This document shows, piece after piece, positions 52,868-61,486 of a stretch of 64,000 bases of DNA (position 1 is the first letter of the stretch; each line of letters begins with the position of its first letter). The DNA comes from Stentor coeruleus (lineage: Eukaryota > Ciliophora > Heterotrichea > Heterotrichida > Stentoridae). The position numbers and the translations under genes are program-made. Under the pieces are notes generated by a model, which made no database searches, was not told the DNA's origin, and was given only the letters and a program-made list of their open reading frames with translations. Where the stretch lies: positions 1-64,000 of the forward strand of contig MPUH01000066.1 in the NCBI GenBank assembly GCA_001970955.1. The letters run 5' to 3'.

Positions 52868-53308
52868 TTAGAATAAAACACATTCTTTTGAACAAGAGCA
52901 TTTCACCTCTTCTAGCATACTTTTTTCTACTTTCATTGTATCGTTTTTTGAATTTACAATTTTTGTCAGCTGTCTATGTTTTTCCTGCTTTTCTTTTAGT
53001 ACTGTCAGGTTGTAGTCTAATTTTTTATTTATCATTTTGACCTGCATCCGCAATGATTCAAGTTCTTTGAGAATAATCGCTTGAGAAAGGTTAAGATTTT
53101 CCGAAGACGGTGTTTGTAAAATATTATTCATAGACTCAATCTCAGTTCTAGTATCGACAAAACTGAACTCAAAATTTTCAGGATTGGGAATTTCGACAAA
53201 ATTATTTTCAGGTGAGCCTATTCTTGATACCACACTAGATGGAATTATCAATCTTTCAGGAAATCTTCCATTATCTGATCTTCTGCGGTCCCGATCATAT
53301 TTCGACAT
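52868..53308 (-). CDS. Coiled-coil protein with C-terminal CaaX box (CVLF)
   Basis: Protein of 146 residues. The N-terminus is basic (MSKYDRDRRRSDNGRFPERL), the middle acidic and the stretch from about 72 to 130 coiled coil (LKELESLRMQVKMINKKLDY). The end is EEVKCSCSKECVLF. C-V-L-F is a CaaX box; X = Phe is usually handled by geranylgeranyltransferase I. It is the paralogue of 13581-14039 (ending CSCGNKCILS): the coil, the CSC and the last Cys align. The predicted lipid would differ between the two. Additional Cys could be palmitoylated. Function is unknown. Confidence 0.75.
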   Translation of the reverse strand: MSKYDRDRRRSDNGRFPERLIIPSSVVSRIGSPENNFVEIPNPENFEFSFVDTRTEIESMNNILQTPSSENLNLSQAIILKELESLRMQVKMINKKLDYNLTVLKEKQEKHRQLTKIVNSKNDTMKVEKSMLEEVKCSCSKECVLF

Positions 53309-54918
53309 TTATTTTAGTTAATATTAGATCATTCATTCATTTCAATTCAAAGAAAATGCTGATGGGATTTGGCATTTTCATATAAACTTCTAGACAATAC
53401 TAACTAGATTTGCTTTTATCATGTTTATAATAAAAAATTATAGTGAAAATAGGATTTTTTAAGTTAAATTGTGTAGTCGGCTTTGATTTCTTTTATTAGT
53501 ATTTATTTTTTATTATATAAGAACTTCTTTTATTGTTTATAAGTATAGTATGAGTGTTTTTGTAAATTGGTTTGTTTTTATATAGAAAAAATTGTTTATG
53601 AGGTGAGGGTTTAAAGATATGTTGAATAAAAACTTTAAGGCAAAAGGAACAGAAAATGTAATACTATAATGTTTAGAAGGAGTTGAGAAATTAATAGGTG
53701 TTAATAGGAATAGTGGTTGTTGAAAATATAATGAGAAAGGCTGATTGAGATAATTAGCTTAATAGAAACGCTTAGAAACTATGTTTATTGTAATGGGGAA
53801 GTGCTAGTTTTAAGTAGGATGTTGATGAAATATGAGTTGTTTGGAATCTTTTATAGAATTAAGGAAATTATACATGCTTTTTATAGAAAAAAGATTAGGT
53901 TGTGGGTGGAATGTTGGTCTTTGAAATTTTTTTAGTAAATTTATAAGTTGGATTTATAGTCTGTTTTTTTTTATTAAGACTTTGTTTTGTAGTATTTTGT
54001 TGGATTTTAGGCAGTGATAATAACAAAATTTATGCTTTTTTTGGGATATGCTGTGCTTTTGAATGATATGGGAATGCAATATGGAATTTGTTTTAGCTAA
54101 TGAATAAAAGTTTTAGATTTAGATTAAGAGGTAAATTGGTTAGTGTAAAGTTAGTTTTTAGTTTATGCTTTAGTTTTTTGATTTAAATTATTTAATTTCT
54201 ACTTTATTACTCAAAATTGGGTTAAAATGCTAAGAAAACTTACCTTTTATGGAAACTAACTAGGGTAATTTTATATACTTTATTATAGGATTTGTTTATT
54301 AAGATAGTTCTCATGAAAAAACAGATGATTTTACTTTGAAAATATTTTGATAAATACATAAAGTATAGTGGATTAGTTTAAAATTTATATAGGCTGCAAT
54401 ATTATAACCTTAGTAAAACTAGATAATCAAAACTAGTTGATTTAATATACAAATGATTTTATATATCTTGAAATCTTAGCATTTTATAATCGATTTTTTT
54501 TTCAGTGAATTTATAAGTACATTTTTTTCTAGAAGGTTAATAATATTAACTATAGAATGTATTATTTCATTAATTCTACTATATAAAATAGAAGCAAATT
54601 TTATATGTATTTTTATAATCATAACAGACTGGCTTATATAATTATATTAATAAGTGTTAAGAAAAAACTGTAAGGATTGTATATTAGGATTTCAGTTTTG
54701 ATGTATTTAGTTATTAGTAATTATAAGTTTAAGAATTAAAAGCTGTATAATTTTTTAGTTTTATACAAACCCTTTGACCTCTTTAAAAACAATCCCTAAA
54801 AAAAAGCAATAAAAATCCTACAAAAACCTATAAAAAGCCTATTTTTAACACAGCATCCAAAATCTTACAATCAAATTTCATCTAAAAAAAATCATAAAAA
54901 CCCCTAACTATTTATTTA
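53309..54918. other. Spacer, no gene seen
   Basis: 53560-54070 is G/T-rich and 54760-54918 is A/C-rich on the plus strand. These fit the 5' flank of the minus gene to the left and the 3' flank of the minus gene to the right. No supported frame or RNA gene. Confidence 0.6.
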
Positions 54919-55806
54919 CTAAAAGATCTGACATGATGATGGCTGAGGATTAGCTTCAACTGTACAAAGCCAATTACAAAAATACTTGAGCTTTTCCCAA
55001 ACCATGCCGATCCCAGGTTTATTTGTAAGCATTTGATCTCCTTTCGCTCTAATATTAGCGAATGTGATTTTTGTAAAATGGTTAAGCATATAACGCATTC
55101 TTGTGTATTGCCAATAAATAATAGGTGAAATCCAATGTGAATAACCTAATATTGTAAATATAATAAGTCCAAAACCTACCCATGCTTCACAATCAGCACG
55201 GGATTGGAGGATCATAAGTTTTTTCCTTTCAAATTTATTGGCTAAGTCTTTGATTTTTTGAGGGAAATAAGCACTTCTGATAATAACATCAGGGACATAA
55301 ACAAGAGTTCCCAAATACACAGGGATAACCCATAAAGCATTAGTCGGTAGTACCAAAAACAACAAAGCAAAGGCAATTGAATGCAAATTATCATCAGAAA
55401 CTACAGGTTTCCAATACTCCAGATTCATTTTAGGCATGTTATGATAATGAATAATCCCTGCAAGATGGCCACAAATGATAAGATGCAAAGTTTTTCCAAA
55501 GAACATAGCTGGAACTGATAAAAAAAACAACAAAGTTTGAAGTTTTTGCATAGAAGAAGGCTGTGGTAAAGAACTTCCATATGCTTGTCCAGTTCTTGAA
55601 CTTCCTTGATTTTGACTTGGGTTAGTTTGAGGTCCATGAGATACAGGATCAGGATTATAATACTTATCAATATGTTCTTTATACCATTTTTGCTTAAGCT
55701 TTTGTAGTCTAGCATAGTCAGGTTTTGGATAAACATTGTTTTCATAATAGTTTAACCACTCTTGGCTCTTACTAAAATCGAAGCTCTCAAATCCTTTTGT
55801 TGCCAT
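54919..55806 (-). CDS. TMEM33: TMEM33/Pom33-family ER membrane protein with CQIF tail
   Basis: Protein of 295 residues. After a hydrophilic N-terminus (about 85 residues, longer than in animal TMEM33) come about four membrane segments and then the family core: ADCEAWVGFGLIIFTILGY, then ISPIIYWQYTRMRYMLNHFT and NKPGIGMVWEKL. These align with the IYYRFLTLRYxSRRNPYCR region and C-terminal KPxxP stretch of TMEM33. TMEM33, Pom33 and Tts1 shape tubular ER and help nuclear pore distribution (family knowledge). The protein ends PSSCQIF; C-Q-I-F has CaaX form, unusual for the family. It is divergent with the gene at 56069, with a 262-nt shared 5' region. Confidence 0.82.
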   Translation of the reverse strand: MATKGFESFDFSKSQEWLNYYENNVYPKPDYARLQKLKQKWYKEHIDKYYNPDPVSHGPQTNPSQNQGSSRTGQAYGSSLPQPSSMQKLQTLLFFLSVPAMFFGKTLHLIICGHLAGIIHYHNMPKMNLEYWKPVVSDDNLHSIAFALLFLVLPTNALWVIPVYLGTLVYVPDVIIRSAYFPQKIKDLANKFERKKLMILQSRADCEAWVGFGLIIFTILGYSHWISPIIYWQYTRMRYMLNHFTKITFANIRAKGDQMLTNKPGIGMVWEKLKYFCNWLCTVEANPQPSSCQIF

Positions 55807-56068
55807 TTATAAGTCTTTTCTAGATCTTATCTTTAAACATAAGGTTTTATCATATAAAGTATTATGCTTAAAAATCTCCTTTGAATATAAAATTCCCCCT
55901 TTTATTGATTTAAGTGTGGGAATATTAAAACAAAGGTAAATTATTATATCAAAAGATAAAAAAAATACGCAAAATTATGTTTTTTCAAAGGATTGTAAAA
56001 ATTAAACAACATTTTTTCTTATTTTTTGCATATCCTTTTGAAAAACCTTATTGTAATTTTATCTATAA

Positions 56069-56821
56069 ATGGAATCTAGTTTATATACCCTTAGAGGTGA
56101 TGACCCAAAAAGCAAAATAGTCCTCAACCGTGACTATAACTGTATTAGACCACTTCAAGGTCTTAGTTTTGGAGAGGTTTTAGCTTTTGGGTATATCGAA
56201 GCTATGACGTTTTCTAATTACATCTCAAATCGATCATATCTTAAGACCTAGTAACATATATTTAGTATTGTGCAAAACAGTGCAGATCCTTTTCCTAATT
56301 TGTTGAAATTTATCAGAGACTTAGGATCAGGGATTAAACAATTTGAAGACTTTTTTGATAGTTTCCCAAATGAAGAATTAGTTGGCGACATATGCAAATG
56401 GGGTAAACTTTATTTCCCAGATGAAGATATTTCGGGGATTTTTGAATTCTCAAGACGGTTTAATGCTTTTATTACTTTTATTGATGAAGATAAGGATTTT
56501 ACTGAGGCTAAAGAGTTTAGGTTTGCACATCCTTATGAGATTTCAATATGGAAAAGAGATGAAAATTATTATCTTATATATAAAGTTGATTTTGAAAGAA
56601 ATCTTATTTTTGCTGATCCGGAACCTGAAATTTTAGCTGATTGGCAAATGAATGTTTTGAATGATTTCACTGTAAAAGCTATGAATTTGTTTTATACCCT
56701 TCCAAAAACTACTGAGCTTAATTCGAAAATTGGCGCTGTTGCTGAGAGGATTGAGAAAGTCGTTCCTAATAAGAAATGGGATTGGGCTGAGCATTATAAA
56801 ATTTATCAGAAACAGTTTTAG
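56069..56821 (+). CDS. Unrecognised 245-aa protein (one 15-nt intron)
   Basis: Exons 56069-56250 and 56266-56821 join across GTAACATATATTTAG (phase 2), restoring YLKTYIVQNSAD. Without the splice the second part has no ATG. The protein is acidic and soluble, rich in Asp, Phe and Trp (DICKWGKLYFPDEDISGIF, PYEISIWKRDENYYLIYKVD). No signal peptide, membrane helix or known motif is seen. The alternating hydrophobic pattern suggests an alpha/beta fold. I do not recognise a family. Confidence 0.75.
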
Positions 56822-57867
56822 TTTTATGATAAAGTTAAAAGTTGATAGATTTTAGAGTTAGATTTTTTTATAATTCTTATAAGGAAATTAGGAAGATTTA
56901 ATGCTAAAAAGAAAGCATTATAGGATGAAGGATTATGATTTAAAACTAATAAGAAATAAAAAAAATAGATAAAAAGAATTTATAGTTGAAGATTGTGATT
57001 TTTTATTACAGATACTTTAAAAAGTATTATAAAATCTAAATTCTATCATCATTATTCTGGTAAAAAGTAAAATCTTAGTCTATTTAAACTCGTAATATAT
57101 AACAAGAATAAATTAAAAATAAACTTGTATCAGCGGAGTATCAAAATAATCAAGTCACAAATATTGATAATTTTCCTATATTCTAAAAACTAATCTTAAA
57201 TTTTTCTATAGTTTTATATTATAAATACTATTCTTTAATATCTTAAACTTATAAAACCTATACAATTTCTCACATCTTTCATTTCTTGAAATATAAAAAA
57301 AATCACAGAATTTTAATCCCTTATTAAAATCAGCTAAGAAATTTCTATATGAAATAAAAATGTATCATTTGATAATAGATACCCAGAAAGCTCAATGTTT
57401 TTAATACATTTTCTATATAGAAAATTGCAGATTAAAATAAACAGTAAAAATTTAATGAAAAAAACACACAAGGTTTAATGATTTTGGGTTTATTTAAAGA
57501 GTTTTTATTACTTATTAGAATTTTTATTTGTTTATGCTGGGTAAATTCTTATTACATTCAAATTACTGCGAGCTAGAGTATTTCTAGTTTTTATAAATAT
57601 AAAGATATTTAGTTATAATTATATCTTACCCAAACTAAACATGTTAGGTCAAAATAACAGAAGAAGCATTTTTTTGAATATAGATCATAAAGTTCATCTT
57701 CTTAAGTTTATCTTTTCCTTATTTTTTCTAACCCATAAATGTCTTTTTCAAAATATACCAAGATTTATAGGCTTATTCTTATATAAACTACTCTTCAAGT
57801 ATTTCTCACTAGTTTTTACTTATATTTATAACCTAATACCTTTTAAATACAATTAAAATATTATTGC
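56822..57867. other. Spacer, no supported gene
   Basis: AT-rich sequence. A 71-codon frame at 57641-57856 is Phe/Leu/Tyr-rich in the way random AT-rich DNA gives, and cannot be joined to the next gene by a 15-nt intron, so it is left out. Confidence 0.55.
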
Positions 57868-58200
57868 ATGGAAAGTACTTTGAAACCACGAAGGAATTTA
57901 GATTATATACCCGGCAAAGGTAGCCCTCGTCCAATAAGCACAAAATTCCAAATAATACATCTAAAAAGAGCATCTTCTGGCTTTTTGCCTCAAATAAAAA
58001 GTCCTAAACCAAGTGCAGAAAATACCCCAAACAGAAAAACACAAATTTTAAAGCAGGGAATACAATTCAGTTTATTAGAAGCATTACCACCTCTTAATTT
58101 TAAGCACCAATTCACCAGTGATCGAGATATTTCTCCGATAAATCAAAATACAAGTGATGAAAAGTTTTTATCTAAAGACTTTAATTACTTATTATCATAG
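57868..58200 (+). CDS. Unrecognised small basic protein, 110 aa
   Basis: Starts MESTLKPRRNLDYIPGKGSP. It is Pro/Ser/Lys-rich and probably disordered, with no membrane segment or motif I can name. Its codon and amino-acid composition differs from the surrounding AT-rich noise, and it is followed by a G-rich 3' flank like other genes here, which supports it being real. It ends with TAG. Confidence 0.6.
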   Translation: MESTLKPRRNLDYIPGKGSPRPISTKFQIIHLKRASSGFLPQIKSPKPSAENTPNRKTQILKQGIQFSLLEALPPLNFKHQFTSDRDISPINQNTSDEKFLSKDFNYLLS

Positions 58201-59614
58201 ATAAAATAAGTTTTATATGATTTTGTTTTAGGAATGTAAATTTTTGAAAGAGAAGAGGCTTTTTTGTATATGAAAAAGCCGATTTTTATGTTAAGATTTT
58301 TTTGAAGAGTTTATTGTCAGGGTTTTTGATTATGAGGTATAATCGAGGATATGGTCAAGATGATTTGGTATAAGAGATTATAAAATATGAGTTGAAATTA
58401 TTGTTTGAATGATTTTTAGTATTTTTTTAATTTTAGTTTGAGATATTGTGATTTATTTGAGTTTTATGATAAAATATGATGATTGTGGATCTCTCTGGAT
58501 ATGGATTTAGGGGTTAAGATTATAAATCGTAATATGTCGAAATAAGAAACTATGATTATTTCGTATTTTCATTATATATTTTATAATAAACTTATAGTAT
58601 AATAGTTAATGGCTTTGTTTTATATGGAAACGCATTTATATAAAATTACAATTTTTTTATAATTGTTACAATGAATAAAAAGTATTGTCTTACTCTGAAA
58701 TATTATTTGAATATTAATATATAACTTGTTTTTTGAAGTAGAAATTTATTGATGATTTTAGAATAAGATGAAACTATAATCTAATATGTGTTGTGAAATA
58801 ATAAATAAAACATCATCACAGTGTTAAAATCAAATCAAAACAGTCTACATTACCCTGATGACCCATTATAGATTTTCCTTTTTTTTCCCTAAACCCAAAA
58901 TTCTCCTTCAAAATCTTATTCTTTGTCTTATACTAAAATAATGTGCAAAAATCTGATTATCAAGTTTAAGANAAATCTTATTCTTTGTCTTATACTAAAA
59001 TAATGTGCAAAAATCTGATTATCAAGTTTAAGACTAATAAAAATATATAAAAAAATCAGTATTTATGCCATAAACAACCTTACCTAAACCCTATTTTCCA
59101 CAGACAAATTATATCTTAAAATCCTCAATATTCAATCAAAAACCTAATTTCTCCTTTAGTCCATTGATTAAAGCCTATTTTTTCACAAGATAAAATATGT
59201 TATAATATATAATATAAATTTTAATGACAAAATTTCGAGAAAACTAGCTTTAGAAATACAATTAAAGTATCTAAAGCAAGTAATAATAAGAGTTTCAAAA
59301 GTAAATCATATTATTAAGAAGTGGTATATAGTAAATAACAATAAGTAAAATGTATATAAAAAAAAGATTTAAAAAAAAAACACGTCATTTATATGGTAAG
59401 GTATACAAAATTATTATTTTAGGTCTAAAAACTTAGAAAATCCTAATTGAATATTCAAGTATGTAAACAAATATCTAAATCATTTGTTTCAATACACACA
59501 CGATATATCAAAAAAAATAATCCTTTATTTATCATCTTATTCAATCTGATTCCCAAAAAAAAAATCACTAAAAGCATATAAAAAGACTGCTTATTATATA
59601 ATAATCTAAGAAAC
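58201..59614. other. Spacer with an N-joined duplication, no gene seen
   Basis: 58201-58540 is G/T-rich (3' flank). 58850-59180 is C-richer. Bases 58911-58971 and 58974-59033 are near-identical around the N at 58972, another unmerged overlap. No gene is supported. Confidence 0.6.
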
Positions 59615-59791
59615 TTAAACTGTTGGCTTTTTAGCCCTACGTTTTCTTATAGTCCCACGTCCTCTCATAGCTTGCATATCTATTCCTAAAGGTATGTGAA
59701 TTTTTACACTGTCATCTTCTTTTATAGAGTTGATTTTTGGAGCTATAGTCTCAATGTCTTTGATAAGAGCACTTAATGGTATGCTTTTCAT
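59615..59791 (-). CDS. Small basic protein, 58 aa
   Basis: An ATG-to-TAA frame of 58 codons on the minus strand, too short for a usual length cutoff. It begins MKSIPLSALIKDIETIAPKI. The first 35 residues are ordinary soluble sequence, and the C-terminal third is strongly basic (MRGRGTIRKRRAKKPTV). It has higher GC and a more balanced composition than the DNA around it, which supports coding. The basic tail suggests nucleic-acid binding or nucleolar location (inference). I do not recognise a family, and a missed upstream exon cannot be excluded. Confidence 0.55.
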   Translation of the reverse strand: MKSIPLSALIKDIETIAPKINSIKEDDSVKIHIPLGIDMQAMRGRGTIRKRRAKKPTV

Positions 59792-60367
59792 TTAATATAT
59801 ATTATTACATATAAAATATCTATAAAGAGTTTATTAGAAAAAAATATATCATATAAACTTGAAATATTAGGAAAATAAATCCAATAAGAATATTGGAATT
59901 TTGATTGTGGGTGTTAGGGTGTTAGATAATAAGATTAGTTATTTTATTTGAGTATAGGGTATTGAGTATAATCAAATGATATTATTAATGAAGGTTTTTA
60001 TTATATGGAAATGATTGATAAATCCTTGAGGAGTATATAAAATTTTCAAAATGATAAAAAATTATACAGAAAGATTCATGATATTTTATTTATATGTAAA
60101 TCTCTTTAGTTTATTATTTAATACGTGTATATATACTAATATGTATATAATGATATAAAAAACATATGGAAATCAATATGTACATAATATATTTTTTCCT
60201 TTTATACTTTAAAACCTATAAAATAGTCTATAACTCATAATAATTGTAAATATAATATTAAATACTTATATCAGATAATATATCGAATTATTATTTGATT
60301 AATATAATTTTTTCTTGTTATAGATAGTAAAGTGTAAGATACCAAATAAAATTAACGGAATTTTTAA
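59792..60367. other. Divergent spacer, no gene seen
   Basis: AT-rich 5' region shared by the small basic gene (-) and the next gene (+). 59850-60010 is G-richer. Nothing else is recognised. Confidence 0.55.
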
Positions 60368-61390
60368 ATGAAAAAATCCATTCAAGAGATTTGTCTAACC
60401 GCAGTTCATAGTTCATCAAGTCCAAACCTTCATTGTCAAGCCAAACGTAACATAAGTCCTTTAGTCAGGCTCTCACAACAAAAAGGATTGTCGCAGTACA
60501 CTAAAGAAATCATGTCTTCTGCTATCAAAGCTATAAATGTAGATAAGCGATATTCAATTTTAGCAGTCCCCAGAACACCCTGTAGAATCCTAAACACAAG
60601 CAAAGAATTATCCATATGTCCCAATAGCAAGTTAGAAATAAGTGACAATCTAAGTACAGCAGGGACAACTGATACAAACCGAACCTCAAGCCAAGTAGGT
60701 ACTAACAACAAGATGAACCTACAAAAAAAATGTTGTCGTATACGTAGTGGTTATCGTTTCCGTAAAAATCCTAATCAAGAAAACTTAAAACTAGCCTTAG
60801 AAGAAATTGCAAAAAATCCCCCAAAACTTCCTCAATTAATTGAAAGGTCTAGCACTCAAGATCCACAACCAGAAAAAATATCAGATATTGAAGTCTTGCT
60901 GACAAGCCAAGGAAACGAACTTCTAAGTATCAAAAACTCTAAAAAAACCAAAAAACGTGTACTTACCAAGTCCCAAGAGCCAGCGAAAAACCAAAGCAAT
61001 ACACATAGTCGACCTAATGAAAAAGATGAAGACACCCAGTCACAAAAATCAGACCCCAGCCCAGTCAGAAAACGTAAAACTTCAAACGGCGATTATTCCA
61101 ACACATCACAAAAAAAATTTAAAAAACTGTCAAAAAACCCAAGCAGTAAACTTAAATTCTACACAAACAGCAAAGCAGGTAAAGAATTTCTCGATAAACA
61201 TCCTGACAAAAGCTTAATCCTCGATTTTGCTTATGAGGAACTCACTCCTTTAAACAACATTTCAATAAACAAAAACTTCTACGATTATCGTCAAGAGTCT
61301 TTAAAAATCCTCAAAGACACTTCATCATTTGCAAATAAAATCATGAAAAATATCAGATGTCCAGAGAGAATTAAAAATTGCTATTTTTAA
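60368..61390 (+). CDS. Unrecognised basic, low-complexity protein, 340 aa
   Basis: Intronless gene ending in TAA. It is rich in Ser, Lys, Asn and Pro with many potential phosphorylation sites; the middle (about 195-265) is almost certainly disordered (KKTKKRVLTKSQEPAKNQ). A short basic patch with cysteines (QKKCCRIRSGYRFRKNP) and a less repetitive C-terminus (GKEFLDKHPDKSLILDFAYE) may be folded or binding segments. There is no membrane segment. Its stop lies 96 nt upstream of the RPB1 start. A nuclear role would be a guess from charge alone. Confidence 0.7.
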   Translation: MKKSIQEICLTAVHSSSSPNLHCQAKRNISPLVRLSQQKGLSQYTKEIMSSAIKAINVDKRYSILAVPRTPCRILNTSKELSICPNSKLEISDNLSTAGTTDTNRTSSQVGTNNKMNLQKKCCRIRSGYRFRKNPNQENLKLALEEIAKNPPKLPQLIERSSTQDPQPEKISDIEVLLTSQGNELLSIKNSKKTKKRVLTKSQEPAKNQSNTHSRPNEKDEDTQSQKSDPSPVRKRKTSNGDYSNTSQKKFKKLSKNPSSKLKFYTNSKAGKEFLDKHPDKSLILDFAYEELTPLNNISINKNFYDYRQESLKILKDTSSFANKIMKNIRCPERIKNCYF

Positions 61391-61486
61391 TCATATAAAA
61401 TCCATTTGAAAATTTGTCTAAAGTAAACTATTTAATTTAAATATGAAAAAAAGGGGATATATAGTAGTGTTTAGTAATGGCTTATA

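Noticed and set aside
57641-57856. 71-codon hydrophobic frame upstream of the 110-aa gene
   Set aside because: Phe/Leu/Tyr-rich as expected from AT-rich DNA, and cannot be spliced to the next frame.
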